A stretch of DNA of 64,000 nt from Mesorhizobium erdmanii USDA 3471 (GCF_000472705.1 NZ_AXAE01000005.1:1-64000), one strand, 5' to 3'; numbered from the stretch's first letter, positions 33,827 to 43,912 are shown. The notes: generated by a model from the sequence alone, not told the origin. A program made the numbers and translations.

Positions 33827-34687
33827 ATGAAGCGTTCCGTTCCTTTCGAGATATTCCGCTACGCCGCGATCCTCGCGGCGATGGCGGTGACGCTGGTGCC
33901 GATCCTGTGGATGGTATCGATGGCCTTCAAGCCGATCGCCGAATGGTCGGCGACCGGCGCCGACCTGACATGGTGGCCGAAGAATCCGACGCTCAGCAAC
34001 TTCCGCTTCGTGTTCGGCGACTCCACCAACAGCCTGATCGTCGCGCTCGACCGCACCGCGCTGAAGCCGATCCTGTCGTCGCTCTTGTCGGCGGTGTTCG
34101 GCACCGCCATCGCCATGTCGGCCGGCACGGCGGCGGCCTATGGGCTGTCGCGCTTCGGCTCGGGCCAGAACCTGCCGCTGGCGCTGATCCAGCTCAGGCT
34201 GTTTCCGCCGATGGCGGTGATGATCCCGGTGATGATCATGTGGTCGTTCCTGAACTTCACCGACAGCTGGTGGGGCCTGGCGCTGATCTATGGTATCGTC
34301 ACCTTGCCGTTCGCCTTCTGGCTGATGAAGACCTTCTTCGACGACATGCCGCGCGAGATCGAGGAGGCCGCCCTTGTCGAAGGCTGTTCGCGGCTGCGCG
34401 TCTTCACCCGCATCACGCTGCCGATGATGCGCGCGCCGCTGGCCAGCGCCGCCCTCTTCGTCTTCATCCTCAACTGGTCGGATTATCTGATCGCACTGCT
34501 TCTGACGACGCGCGAATGGGTGACCATCCCCGTCTACATGGCCTCGCTGTCGTCCTCGATGACGGGCCAGCTCTACGGCGCCAAGGCAGCGCTCGGGCTC
34601 ATCGCCGCGGTGCCGCCGGTGATCATGGGCATCGCCATTCAGCGCCATCTGGTGCGTGGGCTCACCTTCGGGGCGCTCAAGCAATGA
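33827..34687 (+). CDS. Carbohydrate ABC transporter permease (MalG type)
   Basis: A 286-aa permease with six helices and the EAA loop [33 protein letters not shown] and the C-terminal [12 protein letters not shown] are typical MalG-family features. It precedes the MalF-type partner, with which it overlaps by 4 nt (ATGA at 34684). Confidence 0.88.
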   Translation: MKRSVPFEIFRYAAILAAMAVTLVPILWMVSMAFKPIAEWSATGADLTWWPKNPTLSNFRFVFGDSTNSLIVALDRTALKPILSSLLSAVFGTAIAMSAGTAAAYGLSRFGSGQNLPLALIQLRLFPPMAVMIPVMIMWSFLNFTDSWWGLALIYGIVTLPFAFWLMKTFFDDMPREIEEAALVEGCSRLRVFTRITLPMMRAPLASAALFVFILNWSDYLIALLLTTREWVTIPVYMASLSSSMTGQLYGAKAALGLIAAVPPVIMGIAIQRHLVRGLTFGALKQ

Positions 34688-35640
34688 GCGCGGTGATGAC
34701 GACGATTTCGGAGGGCGAGATGGACGCGCGGACAAAGCCGGCCCTGCGTGACGAAGGCGCGCGGCTGGGTTTCCGGCTGACGCTGCCGGCGCAGATCCTG
34801 GTGCTGTTCATCTCGGCCTTTCCGCTTTTGATGCAGCTCTACATCAGCGTCACCGACTGGTCGCCGCTCTCGGGTCTCGGCTGGTGGAATGCGTGGGAGA
34901 TGTGGAACAGTTTCGCCAACTACACCGATCTCGCCGCCGATGCCCGCTTCTGGAGCGCGTTGAAACGCACGGCGATCGTCATGGTCGTCTGCGTGCCGGC
35001 TGAGTTCCTGCTGGGCCTCGCACTGGCGACGCTGTTCGCCGATGATTTTCCCGGCAAGCGCATCTTCTATTCGATCCTGCTGATGCCGATGATGGTGGTG
35101 CCGGCGGTGGCCGGCTACATGTTCTTCATGCTGTTCCAGTCGGGCGGCCCGGTGAACGACATCCTGTCGTCGCTAACAGGTTCTCCGGTCACCATCGCCT
35201 GGCTGTCGGACCCGACGCTGGCGCTGATCGCGGTGATGATCGCCGATATCTGGCAGTGGACGCCGCTGATGTTCCTCATCCTGCTTGCCGGCCTGGTCGG
35301 CGTGCCGGAGGATCAGATCAAGGCCGCGACCTTGCTCGGCGCCAATCCCTGGCAGCGCTTCACCACCATCGTGCTGCCGAAGATGAAGACCATCATCGTC
35401 ATCGCGCTGGCGATCCGCGTTATCGAGAACTTCAAGATCTTCGACACGCTCTACATCATGACCGGCGGTGGCCCCGGCGTCGCCACGGAAACGATCTCCG
35501 TCTACATCTACAAGGTCACCACGCAGGATCTGATCTGGGGCTATGTCGCGGCGATCGCGCTCGCCATCCTGGTCGTCCTCTCCATCGTCGCCGTGTTCGC
35601 CATGAAGCGCATGGCGCGGACAAAACAGGTGGCGGCATGA
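34684..35640 (+). CDS. Carbohydrate ABC transporter permease (MalF type)
   Basis: A 318-aa permease. [17 protein letters not shown] follows the first helix, and the EAA loop is [20 protein letters not shown], followed by [16 protein letters not shown], a strong MalF/UgpA-family marker. It pairs with the MalG-type permease upstream and overlaps the first ATPase by 4 nt. Confidence 0.88.
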   Translation: MSAVMTTISEGEMDARTKPALRDEGARLGFRLTLPAQILVLFISAFPLLMQLYISVTDWSPLSGLGWWNAWEMWNSFANYTDLAADARFWSALKRTAIVMVVCVPAEFLLGLALATLFADDFPGKRIFYSILLMPMMVVPAVAGYMFFMLFQSGGPVNDILSSLTGSPVTIAWLSDPTLALIAVMIADIWQWTPLMFLILLAGLVGVPEDQIKAATLLGANPWQRFTTIVLPKMKTIIVIALAIRVIENFKIFDTLYIMTGGGPGVATETISVYIYKVTTQDLIWGYVAAIALAILVVLSIVAVFAMKRMARTKQVAA

Positions 35641-36728
35641 GCGCGATCCAGCTCAGGCATCTCACCAAGACATTCGGCGACTTCACCGCGCTGAAGACGA
35701 TGGACCTCGAGATAGCGGACGGCGAGTTCATGGCGCTGCTCGGGCCATCGGGTTGCGGCAAGTCGACGACGATGAACATGATCGCCGGCATGGAAGAGCC
35801 GAGCAGCGGCAATATCCTGTTCGGCGAGCGCGACATGGCCGGCGTGCCGATGGGGCGGCGCGGCGTCGGCTTCGTGTTCCAGAACTATGCCATCTTTACC
35901 CATATGACGGTGCGCCAGAACCTCGCCTACGGGCCGAGGATGCGCGGCGCCACCAAGGCCGAGATCGACCGCCGCGTCGGCGCCATCGCCGAGCTGCTGC
36001 AATTGACGCCGCTGCTCGACCGCAAGGCCGACCGGCTGTCGGTCAACATCCTGCAGCGTGTGGCGATCGGCCGCTCGGCGATCATGGAGCCGGCGATCTT
36101 CCTGCTCGATGAGCCGCTGTCCAATGTCGACGCCGCCTTCCGGGCGGTGATGCGCACCGAGCTGAAACAGCTGCAGCGCCAGTTCAGGCAGACCATGGTC
36201 TATGTCACGCACGACCAGCTCGAGGCGATGACCATGGCCGACCGCATCGCCGTCATGGACCATGGCGTGCTGCAGCAAGTCGGCACGCCGCTCGAGGTCT
36301 ACAACAATCCGGCCAATGTCTTCGTCGCCCGCTTCATCGGCGCGCCGGGCATGAACCTGCTCAAGGGTAGGCCGGCGCAGAGTGATCGCGGGCTGGTTAT
36401 CGATCTCGGCCCGCTGGGCATCACGCCACCCCTGCCGGATGAATTGGCTACCACCTTGCGTGCCGCACGCGGCGACGTGCTTTACGGCTTCCGGCCGGAA
36501 CAGGTGGCTTTGGCGCCGGACAGGCGCGGGCTTGCCATGCCGGTCACCTTCGTCGAGCGCATCGGCGCACGCACCATCGTCCATCTCGGCGAAGGCGAGG
36601 GCACCGTGAAAGCGGTCTTCGACAATGATGTCGGGCTGTCGATCGGGCAAACCGCGGCCGTCGCGCCAACAGCGGCGGCGGTGCGCGTCTTCGACGCTGC
36701 CTCCGGCGTTGCGATGAAGGCAGGTTGA
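35637..36728 (+). CDS. ABC ATPase 1 of a pair, with degenerate signature motif
   Basis: A 363-aa MalK/UgpC-type ATPase. Walker A (LLGPSGCGKSTT), Walker B with catalytic Glu (IFLLDEPLSNVD) and the H-loop (VYVTHDQLEAM) are intact. The signature that should read LSGGQ reads RLSVNILQRVAIGRS (about residues 132-146), so the ATP-clamping motif is lost. The C-terminus is a TOBE-like regulatory region. A second ATPase follows at 36730, so the transporter probably uses an asymmetric heterodimer. Confidence 0.88.
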   Translation: MSAIQLRHLTKTFGDFTALKTMDLEIADGEFMALLGPSGCGKSTTMNMIAGMEEPSSGNILFGERDMAGVPMGRRGVGFVFQNYAIFTHMTVRQNLAYGPRMRGATKAEIDRRVGAIAELLQLTPLLDRKADRLSVNILQRVAIGRSAIMEPAIFLLDEPLSNVDAAFRAVMRTELKQLQRQFRQTMVYVTHDQLEAMTMADRIAVMDHGVLQQVGTPLEVYNNPANVFVARFIGAPGMNLLKGRPAQSDRGLVIDLGPLGITPPLPDELATTLRAARGDVLYGFRPEQVALAPDRRGLAMPVTFVERIGARTIVHLGEGEGTVKAVFDNDVGLSIGQTAAVAPTAAAVRVFDAASGVAMKAG

Positions 36729-36729
36729 G

Positions 36730-37791
36730 ATGGCTGACATCGTCTTTCGTAATGTGACCAAGCGCTACGGCAGCACGCTCGCCGTCGACGCCGCCTCGTT
36801 CACGGTCAACGACAATGAGTTCTTCTGCTTCTTCGGGCCGCCGCTGTCGGGCAAGTCGACGATCCTGCGCCTGGTGCTCGGGCTGGAAGCGCCGGACGCC
36901 GGCGAGATCCTGATCGGCGGCAGACCGGTCAACGCGGTGTCGCCGGCCGAGCGCAATGTCGCCATGGTGTTCCAGAACCTGGCGCTGTTCCCGCATATGA
37001 GTGCGCTCGACAATGTGCGCTTCCCCCTGGTCGAACGCGGGGTCGCCGAGCTCCAGATCAAAAAACGGGTCGCCGATGTCGCGGCCAAGCTGCATATCGG
37101 CCATATCCTGCACAAGCCGCCGGCGCAGCTTTCGGGCGGCGAGCGGCAGCGCGTGGCGATCGCGCGTGCGCTGGTGCGCGATCCCAACGCCTATCTGATG
37201 GACGATCCGATCTCGGCACTCGATGCGAGGCTGCGCGAGGAAACGCGGGTCGAGCTGAAGCGCATCCAGCGCGAGCTCGGCAAGACGCTGATCTATGTCA
37301 CCCATGACCAGGAGGAGGCAATGTCGATCGCCGACCGCATCGCCATCCTGGACAATGGCAAGATCAGGCAGGTCGGCGCCCCGGCCGAGATCTATGACCG
37401 CCCGGCCAGCACCTATGTGGCGCGGCTGCTCGGTTCGCCTGTCATGAACATCCTGAAATCGGCGCGCGGCGAGGGCGGCGTCGAGGCGGCCGAAGGCACG
37501 ATCCGGATTGCCGACAAGGCTGCTCCCGCCGATGCAATCGAGATCGGGCTAAGGCCGGAAGATATCAAGGTCAGTCCGTGGGCGGATGGTGGCCAGGGCC
37601 GCCCGGCGCGGGTGTTCGAGGTCGAGCCGCTTGGCGGCTATACCGTGGTGACACTCGCCGCCGGGCAGGCGCGGCTGAAGGCGCTGCTGCGCGGCCAGCC
37701 TGACATCAGGCCCGATGCGATGGTGGCGATATCCTGCGAGCCGGCGCGCGTGCATTATTTCGGGCAGAGCGGAGGCGCGTTGGCGAGATGA
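36730..37791 (+). CDS. ABC ATPase 2 of a pair, with altered Walker B
   Basis: A 353-aa ATPase. Walker A (FFGPPLSGKSTIL) and signature (LSGGERQRVAIAR) are intact, as is the H-loop (IYVTHDQEEAM). Walker B reads AYLMDDPISALD, so the catalytic Glu is replaced by Asp (about residue 159). Taken with ATPase 1, one ATP site would be canonical and the other doubly weakened. The next gene starts either at 37788 (overlap) or, preferably, 37827. Confidence 0.88.
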   Translation: MADIVFRNVTKRYGSTLAVDAASFTVNDNEFFCFFGPPLSGKSTILRLVLGLEAPDAGEILIGGRPVNAVSPAERNVAMVFQNLALFPHMSALDNVRFPLVERGVAELQIKKRVADVAAKLHIGHILHKPPAQLSGGERQRVAIARALVRDPNAYLMDDPISALDARLREETRVELKRIQRELGKTLIYVTHDQEEAMSIADRIAILDNGKIRQVGAPAEIYDRPASTYVARLLGSPVMNILKSARGEGGVEAAEGTIRIADKAAPADAIEIGLRPEDIKVSPWADGGQGRPARVFEVEPLGGYTVVTLAAGQARLKALLRGQPDIRPDAMVAISCEPARVHYFGQSGGALAR

Positions 37792-37826
37792 TTGCGGCCG
37801 CGAGGACAGAATTTCGGGAGGAAGAC

Positions 37827-38936
37827 ATGGCAGGCAAAGGCTTCGAGCCGGACGTGAAGGTCCGCACCAAGGAATACAGGATCGGCTGCGTCGGCGCCGG
37901 CATGATCATGGCCGAGTGCCATCTCGCTGCTTACAAGGAGGCTGGCTTTCCAGTCGTGGCGATCGCGTCGCGCACCCCTGCGAACGCGCAGAAGGTCGCG
38001 ACACGCTGGGGCATCCCGACCGTGCATGATACGCCCGAACAGCTGATCGAGGACGATGCCGTCGAGATCATCGACCTTGCCTTCCCGCCGGACCAGCAGC
38101 CGGCGCTGATCCGCCATGCGCTGAAGCAGAAGCACATCAAGGCGATCTTGGCGCAGAAGCCCCTGGCGCTGTCGGTCGAGGAAGCGGTCAAGCTGCGCGA
38201 CGAGGCGGCGAAAGCCGGCAAGATCCTCTCGGTCAACCAGAACATGCGTTACGACCAGTCGATGCGCGTGTTGAAGCAGATCATCGACAGCGGCGCGCTC
38301 GGCGACATCGTCTTCGCGCAGATCGACATGCACGCCATCCCGCATTGGCAAACCTTCCTCGAGGATTACGACCGGCTGACGCTCGCCAATATGAGCGTGC
38401 ACCATCTCGACGTGCTGCGCTTTCTGTTCGGCGATCCCGATGAGATCACCACGCTGACGCGCAAGGATCCGCGCACGACATTCGACCATCTGGACGGCAT
38501 CACCGTGTCGACCCTGCGCTTCCCCACGGGCGTGCTCGCCGTGTCGCTGGAGGATGTCTGGTCCGGTCCGCGCCAGGAGGGCTACAAGGACGACCAGCAC
38601 ATCAACTGGCGTGTCGACGGCACCAGGGGTGTCGCCAAGGGCACGATCGGCTGGCCGACAGGTGCGGCCTCGACGCTGACCTATGCCTCGGCCGAGACGA
38701 CCGGCGGCGAATGGGTCAGCCCGAGCTGGGAGACGATGTGGTTCCCGCATGCCTTCATCGGCGTCATGGAGCAGCTGCAGCATGCGGTGAAGAACGGCAC
38801 GCCGCCGGCGCTCTCCGTCGCCGACAACGTCAAGACCATGGCGCTGGTTGAGGCGGGCTACCGGTCGATGGCATCCGGCCGCACGGTCAGGCTTTCCGAG
38901 ATCGCCATCAACGCAACCGAAACACCAGACAACTGA
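37827..38936 (+). CDS. Gfo/Idh/MocA-family oxidoreductase (MocA-like)
   Basis: A 369-aa NAD(P)-dependent sugar or cyclitol dehydrogenase. The Rossmann motif is IGCVGAGMIMAECHL; ILAQKPLALSVEEA holds the EKP-like motif with QKP in place of EKP, and SVNQNMRYDQSMRV and MSVHHLDVLRFLFG (with the catalytic His region) follow. ATG 37827 is preferred because GGGAGG lies 7 nt upstream. Relatives act on inositols and rhizopine, matching the neighbouring MocC-, MocD- and MocE-like genes. Confidence 0.85.
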   Translation: MAGKGFEPDVKVRTKEYRIGCVGAGMIMAECHLAAYKEAGFPVVAIASRTPANAQKVATRWGIPTVHDTPEQLIEDDAVEIIDLAFPPDQQPALIRHALKQKHIKAILAQKPLALSVEEAVKLRDEAAKAGKILSVNQNMRYDQSMRVLKQIIDSGALGDIVFAQIDMHAIPHWQTFLEDYDRLTLANMSVHHLDVLRFLFGDPDEITTLTRKDPRTTFDHLDGITVSTLRFPTGVLAVSLEDVWSGPRQEGYKDDQHINWRVDGTRGVAKGTIGWPTGAASTLTYASAETTGGEWVSPSWETMWFPHAFIGVMEQLQHAVKNGTPPALSVADNVKTMALVEAGYRSMASGRTVRLSEIAINATETPDN

Positions 38937-38962
38937 ATCGCTTACAGGGAGGAATTCACACC

Positions 38963-39877
38963 ATGATGCAGGCAGGTATTTTCACGGGCTATTTCCCGTA
39001 CGGCCTCGAAGAGACGGCACAGAAGATCCGCGGCCTCGGTTTCAACACGGTGCAGCTCGACCTGCATTTCAAGGATGTCGACCTGTCGGCTGGCCAGATC
39101 ACCAAGGACAAGGCCAAGAAGGTGCGCGATGTCTTCCGCGACCACAATCTGCCGGTCTGCTGCGTGTCGGGCTATACCAACATCATCCATCCGGACAAGG
39201 CCGAACGCGAGAAGCGCGTCGGCTACCTCAAGGAGATCATCCGCAACGCCCGCCATTTCGGCTCGCCTTACGTGATCTCGGAAACCGGCACCTACAACAC
39301 CGAATCCGACTGGGTGCATCACCCCAAGAACAAGACCGAGGAAGGTTTCGAGGAGTGCCGCAAGGTGATCGCGGACCTTGCGCAGACGGCTTACGACCAC
39401 GGCGCGGTGTTCCTGCTCGAAACCTATGTCAACAACGTCGTCGGCTCGGTCGAGGAGACGGTGAAGATGTTCGCGCAGGTCGACCATCCCGGCCTTGGCC
39501 TGTTGATGGACCCGACCAACTATTTCGAGACCCACAATATCGACCGTATGGACCAGATCCTGAACCAGGTGTTCGACACGCTGACCGACAAGATCAGGAT
39601 CGCGCATGCCAAGGACGTCAAGCGCTCGGGCGACGACAAGTCGGAGAAGCACGCCGATATCGGCGACGCCGATGCGATGGAAAGCCATACTTTCCGCGGC
39701 GTTGGCGAGATCGAGCTGCCGGCGCCGGGTCTCGGCTCGCTGAACTACGACCTCTATCTCAAGCGGCTGGCTGAGAAGCACCCGAACATCCCGGTGATCA
39801 TCGAGCATCTGTCGGAGGACGACGTGCCGCGCGCCAAGAAATTCCTCGACGGGAAATTCCGCGCCAACGGCCTTTGA
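38963..39877 (+). CDS. Sugar phosphate isomerase/epimerase-like TIM-barrel protein (MocC/IolE-like)
   Basis: A 304-aa AP-endonuclease-2/xylose-isomerase-like TIM barrel. GIFTGYFPYGLEETAQKIRG opens the barrel. Probable metal ligands lie in LETYVNNVVGS (Glu), GLLMDPTNYFE (Asp), RIAHAKDVKRSGDD (His) and IIEHLSEDDVPRAK (Glu). MocC and IolE belong to this class. It probably isomerises or dehydrates the ketone made by the MocA-like dehydrogenase. A good GGAGG precedes ATG 38963. Confidence 0.82.
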   Translation: MMQAGIFTGYFPYGLEETAQKIRGLGFNTVQLDLHFKDVDLSAGQITKDKAKKVRDVFRDHNLPVCCVSGYTNIIHPDKAEREKRVGYLKEIIRNARHFGSPYVISETGTYNTESDWVHHPKNKTEEGFEECRKVIADLAQTAYDHGAVFLLETYVNNVVGSVEETVKMFAQVDHPGLGLLMDPTNYFETHNIDRMDQILNQVFDTLTDKIRIAHAKDVKRSGDDKSEKHADIGDADAMESHTFRGVGEIELPAPGLGSLNYDLYLKRLAEKHPNIPVIIEHLSEDDVPRAKKFLDGKFRANGL

Positions 39878-39933
39878 GGATTATTCCGCGCTGCCGGTTC
39901 GCGGCGGCGCGGCTCCAAACAAGGGAGGAAAGA

Positions 39934-40878
39934 ATGTTGAAATTCGCTTGGAAATTGGCGGCCGCCGCGACAGTGCTCGCCGGCGTCGCCCTCGTCACGA
40001 CGGCGCAGGCGGCGGAAGGCCAGAAGACCTTTTATCTCCTGTCGCATGGCGGCCCCTCGGATGCGTTCTGGATCGACTGGAATGCCGGTGCGACCAAAGC
40101 CTGCGACCAGCTCAAGGTGACCTGCAAAATCTCCTTCAGCGGCGGCGACATGGCGGCGCAGAAAGAGGCCTTCAACTCGGCGCTCGCCGCCAAGCCCGAC
40201 GGCATCGCCACCACCTCGGCGCAGCCGGGGCTTTGGACAGAGGAGGTGAAGGCGGCGAAAACCGCCGGCATCCCAATTGTGTTCTTCAACACCGACGATC
40301 CGGCGACCGGCCGCCAGGCCTATGTCGGCGCCGACCTCAAGGAAGCAGGCGCGATCTGGGCGAAGTACCTGGTCGACCACAAGATGGTGAAGCAGGGCGA
40401 CAAGGTGTTCCTGCCGGTGGAAGTTCCCGGCGCCAGCTATCAGCAGCTGGAAACCGAAGGCATCGCCGGCGTTTTCGATCCGTTGGGCATCAAATATGAC
40501 GTCGTCGATTGCGGCACCGATCCGGCTGGCATCATCGCCAAGATGACCGACTACATGGTGGCCAACAATCCGCCGGCGATCATCGCGCTCGGCGATTCCG
40601 TGGCGGCCAGCGTCAAGCGGGTGTTCGATGGCGCCGGCGTGCCGGCCGGCAAGATCCCGGTCGTCGGCTGGGGCAATTCCAAGGAGACGGCGCAGGCCGT
40701 CAAGGACGGCTTCGTCAACGCCGCCGCCTGGCAGTACCCGTCGGCGCAAGGCTTCATGCCGGTGGCGCTGCTCGGGCTCGCCGCCTCGGGCGAGCCGATC
40801 GGCTACGACATCCACACTTTCGGCCTCTACGACGCCTCCAGCGTCGACCCGATCCTGAAGCTCTACGACAAGAAGTGA
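39934..40878 (+). CDS. Periplasmic sugar-binding protein, ribose type
   Basis: A 314-aa Peripla_BP_4 protein with signal peptide (LAAAATVLAGVALVTTAQA). FYLLSHGGPSDAFWIDWNAG, KEAFNSALAAKPDGIATT, VGADLKEAGAIWAKYL and NPPAIIALGDSVAAS follow the ribose-binding-protein fold. It is the second binding protein of this catabolic block and is followed by an 11-bp hairpin. By context it could correspond to the rhizopine-binding MocB, but ligand residues cannot be assigned by eye. Confidence 0.85.
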   Translation: MLKFAWKLAAAATVLAGVALVTTAQAAEGQKTFYLLSHGGPSDAFWIDWNAGATKACDQLKVTCKISFSGGDMAAQKEAFNSALAAKPDGIATTSAQPGLWTEEVKAAKTAGIPIVFFNTDDPATGRQAYVGADLKEAGAIWAKYLVDHKMVKQGDKVFLPVEVPGASYQQLETEGIAGVFDPLGIKYDVVDCGTDPAGIIAKMTDYMVANNPPAIIALGDSVAASVKRVFDGAGVPAGKIPVVGWGNSKETAQAVKDGFVNAAAWQYPSAQGFMPVALLGLAASGEPIGYDIHTFGLYDASSVDPILKLYDKK

Positions 40879-40886
40879 GAAAAGCA

Positions 40887-40912
40887 GCGCCCGCTGCGAA
40901 AGCGGCGGGCGC
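40887..40912 (+). promoter_or_regulatory. Intercistronic hairpin after ribose-type binding-protein gene
   Basis: GCGCCCGCTGC (40887-40897) pairs with GCGGCGGGCGC (40902-40912) across a GAAA loop, with one U-G wobble. There is no T-run. The position directly after a binding-protein gene repeats the pattern seen at 26003, 33765 and 52714. Confidence 0.7.
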
Positions 40913-40921
40913 CTTTCAAGC

Positions 40922-41941
40922 ATGGTTCAAACAGTCATGACGATCGCCGCAGAAGACGAAATGCCTGTCGGGAAACGCAGATCGAGCCTGATACGCTCGC
41001 CGCAATTCTCCTCGCTCGTCATCCTCATTGTCCTGCTTGCGGTGTTCGCCATCGCCGACCGCAACTTCCTGTCGCCGCTCAACATCTCCAACATGATGGC
41101 GTTCCTGCCGGAGCTCGGCATCATCGCGCTCGGCATGACGCTGCTTTTGACGGCGGGCGAATTCGACCTGTCCGTCGGCGCCGTGTTCGGACTGGCGCCG
41201 GTGTTGGTGATGCTGCTGGTGCAGAACGGCAACTGGGATATCGGCGTCGCCCTTCTGGCCGGGCTTCTGCTCTGCATCGCGATCGGCGCGATCAACGGGC
41301 TGATCGTCACCAAGATCGGCATCTCGTCCTTCCTGGTGACGCTGTCGATGCTGCTCGTCGTGCGCGGCGCGGCGCTCTACATCACGCAAGGGTTTCCGCT
41401 GAAATCCTGGGACCAGCCCGGCTTCTTCGTCACGCTGCTCGCCGGCAGCTTCAATGTCGGTTCGTTCCGCTTCTACACGTCGCTGTGGTGGTTCATCGGC
41501 CTGTCGGTGTTTGCCATCTACATCCTGCGTTACGCCAAGCTCGGCAACTGGATCAGCGCCATCGGCTCCAATCGCAACGCGGCGGTGGCGCGCGGCGTGC
41601 CGGCCGACGCGGTCAAGATCTGGCTGTTCATCGCGACCTCGGTGCTGGCCGGCCTTGCCGGCATGATCAGCGCCTTTCGCATCTCCGCCGCCTCGCCGGT
41701 GGCCGGCACCGGCTATGAGCTGGAAGTGATCGCCATGGTGGTGGTCGGCGGCACCGCGCTGACCGGCGGCCGGGGTACCATCCTGGGCACCATCGTCGGC
41801 GCGCTGATGCTGCGCGCCATCCGCAACGGCATCGTGCTGATCGGCGTGCCGGGGCTGGCCTACAACATCTTCGTCGGCCTCATCATCCTCGCCATGCTCA
41901 TCCTGCACGCTTTGCTGCAGAAGAACGCCGCAAGGAGCTGA
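40922..41941 (+). CDS. Ribose-type ABC transporter permease
   Basis: A 339-aa RbsC-family permease with eight to ten helices. LGMTLLLTAGEFDLSVGAVF, INGLIVTKIGISSFLVTL and VVVGGTALTGGRGTILGTIV are family signatures. It works with the binding protein upstream and the single-domain ATPase downstream (2-nt gap). ATG 40922 is used; 40937 is an alternative. Confidence 0.88.
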   Translation: MVQTVMTIAAEDEMPVGKRRSSLIRSPQFSSLVILIVLLAVFAIADRNFLSPLNISNMMAFLPELGIIALGMTLLLTAGEFDLSVGAVFGLAPVLVMLLVQNGNWDIGVALLAGLLLCIAIGAINGLIVTKIGISSFLVTLSMLLVVRGAALYITQGFPLKSWDQPGFFVTLLAGSFNVGSFRFYTSLWWFIGLSVFAIYILRYAKLGNWISAIGSNRNAAVARGVPADAVKIWLFIATSVLAGLAGMISAFRISAASPVAGTGYELEVIAMVVVGGTALTGGRGTILGTIVGALMLRAIRNGIVLIGVPGLAYNIFVGLIILAMLILHALLQKNAARS

Positions 41942-41943
41942 CG

Positions 41944-42720
41944 ATGGACGTGCTTCGGCTGCAGAATTTGCAGAAATCCTTCGGCAGCGTGCGAGCGCTG
42001 AAGAATGCCTCGCTGACGCTCAGGGAAGGCGAAGTGGTGGCGCTGCTCGGTGACAATGGCGCCGGCAAATCGACGCTGATCAAGGCGATCTCGGGCGTGT
42101 TCCCCATCGACCGTGGCGAGATCTTCGTGCGCGGCGAGAAGGTCTCGATCCGCTCGACCCGCGACGCGATGGACCTCGGCATCGAGACCATCCACCAGGA
42201 CACCTCGCTGGCGCCGGATCTCAGCATCGCGCGCAATCTTTTCCTCGGCCGCGAGCCGGTCAATTTCGGCTGGCTCGGCGTGTTCGCGCCGCTCGATCTC
42301 GCCAAGCTGCGCAAGGCCGCTTCCGAACTGCTCAAGCGCGTCGGCATCTCGAAGAAACTCGACGCCGATGCGCTGGTCTCGACGCTGTCGGGCGGCGAAC
42401 GCCAGTCGATCGCCATTTCGCGCGCCATGCAGTTCGCCGCCAAGGTGATCATCCTCGATGAACCGACCAACAATCTCGGCGTCGAGGAAACCCATGGCGT
42501 GCTGCGCTTCGTCAAGGAGGTGCGCGATGCCGGCCATTCGGTGCTGCTCATCACGCACAACATCCACCACGTGTTCCAGGTCGCCGACCGCATCATCGTC
42601 ATGCGGCGCGGCGAGATCGTCGCCGAACAGACGGTCGCCGACACCGACCTTCTGACCGTGGAAAGCATCATCACCGGCGCCGACATGTCGGCCTTGCTCA
42701 AGGAGGCGAGGGCAAAGTGA
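41944..42720 (+). CDS. Ribose-type ABC ATPase, single nucleotide-binding domain
   Basis: A 258-aa ATPase with Walker A (LLGDNGAGKSTLIKA), signature (LSGGERQSIAISRA), Walker B (VIILDEPTNNLGV) and H-loop (LLITHNIHHVF). Ribose importers usually carry a 500-aa tandem ATPase. This one has a single domain, as in the fructose FrcA type, and would act as a homodimer. It lies between the permease and a DUF4432 gene. Confidence 0.88.
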   Translation: MDVLRLQNLQKSFGSVRALKNASLTLREGEVVALLGDNGAGKSTLIKAISGVFPIDRGEIFVRGEKVSIRSTRDAMDLGIETIHQDTSLAPDLSIARNLFLGREPVNFGWLGVFAPLDLAKLRKAASELLKRVGISKKLDADALVSTLSGGERQSIAISRAMQFAAKVIILDEPTNNLGVEETHGVLRFVKEVRDAGHSVLLITHNIHHVFQVADRIIVMRRGEIVAEQTVADTDLLTVESIITGADMSALLKEARAK

Positions 42721-42730
42721 AGGGCGTCGC

Positions 42731-43912
42731 ATGGTAGAGCTTTACGGCAAGACGCTGTCGCGACGGCAAGTGGCCGAGCGGTCCGGCATGCTGTCGCAAT
42801 TCGCCGGCGTGCGGCTGATGACGCTTGGCGACGGCGTCGAGCGCGGCATCCGGATGCTGGAGTTCCGCACCGGCTCTGGGCTTCGCTTCACCGCGCTGGT
42901 CGATCGCGCGCTCGACATCGCCGATTGCGACTTCAAGGGCCAGGCGATCGGCTGGCATTCGCCGAGCGGTTTTCGTCATCCCGGCCTGCACGATCATGAG
43001 GGGGAGAGCGGGCTTGCCTGGGCACGTTCGTTCTCCGGCCTGCTCGTCACCTGCGGCCTCGACCATATTCTGGGCCGCGAAAACGTGCCGGCCGACAATT
43101 ACAACTATCCCACCAAGAAGACCGTCACCCATTCGCTGCATGGCCGCGTCGGCACTATACCGGCGCGGCTGACCGGTTATGGCGAGCGCTGGGATGGCGA
43201 CCGGTGCGTGTTGTGGGCCGAGGGCATCGTCCAGCAATCGGCGGTGTTTGGCGAGGATCTGCACCTCATCCGCCGCATCGAGGCCGATGTCGGCGGCAAC
43301 GAGATCCGGTTGTCCGACCGCGTCGTCAATCACGGCTTCAACAGCACGCCGCATATGTATTTCTACCACGTCAATGTCAGCCACCCCTTGCTCGACCGCG
43401 GCTCTCGCTACCTGGCGCCGATCCGCGACGTGGTTTGGGCCGGCCATGCCGGCGCGCGCTATGAGGCGCAGAACGTCGGCTACCGCACCGTGCCGGAACC
43501 GCAAATGGCGTTCAGCGAACAGGTCTGGCAGCATGAGATGGGCGCCGGCGCAAAGGGCGAGGTGCCGATGGCGGTGGTCAACGACCGGCTCGGCCTCGGC
43601 TTCGAAGTGGTGACGCGCAAGGACCAGCTTCCCTGCACCTATCAATGGCAGAATTTCCAGGCCGGCCAGTATGCGCTGGGCATGGAGCCGTCGACGCATC
43701 ATGTGCTCGGCGATCTCGCCGCGCGTGAGCGCGGCGAGATGATCTGGCTGGAGCATGGCGAAAGCCGCTCCTATGATGCGGTGTTCCGCGTGCTCGACGG
43801 TCAGGATGCTATTGCCGCTGCCGAAGGCAGGATCGCGGCCATCGCCCGCCAGCCCGAGCACGATTATCCGCAGCCCTCCGGCAACTTCCCGAAACTGGCA
43901 GGCAGGACATGA
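42731..43912 (+). CDS. DUF4432 aldose-1-epimerase-like protein
   Basis: A 393-aa beta-rich protein of the galactose-mutarotase-like superfamily. GLRFTALVDRALDIADCDFKG, GWHSPSGFRHPG, FSGLLVTCGLDHI and HSLHGRVGTIPA are the DUF4432 pattern. MYFYHVNVSHPLLDRGS and YQWQNFQAGQYALGMEPST follow. It may interconvert anomers of the imported sugar. The ATG of a 27-aa frame overlaps its stop. Confidence 0.82.
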   Translation: MVELYGKTLSRRQVAERSGMLSQFAGVRLMTLGDGVERGIRMLEFRTGSGLRFTALVDRALDIADCDFKGQAIGWHSPSGFRHPGLHDHEGESGLAWARSFSGLLVTCGLDHILGRENVPADNYNYPTKKTVTHSLHGRVGTIPARLTGYGERWDGDRCVLWAEGIVQQSAVFGEDLHLIRRIEADVGGNEIRLSDRVVNHGFNSTPHMYFYHVNVSHPLLDRGSRYLAPIRDVVWAGHAGARYEAQNVGYRTVPEPQMAFSEQVWQHEMGAGAKGEVPMAVVNDRLGLGFEVVTRKDQLPCTYQWQNFQAGQYALGMEPSTHHVLGDLAARERGEMIWLEHGESRSYDAVFRVLDGQDAIAAAEGRIAAIARQPEHDYPQPSGNFPKLAGRT

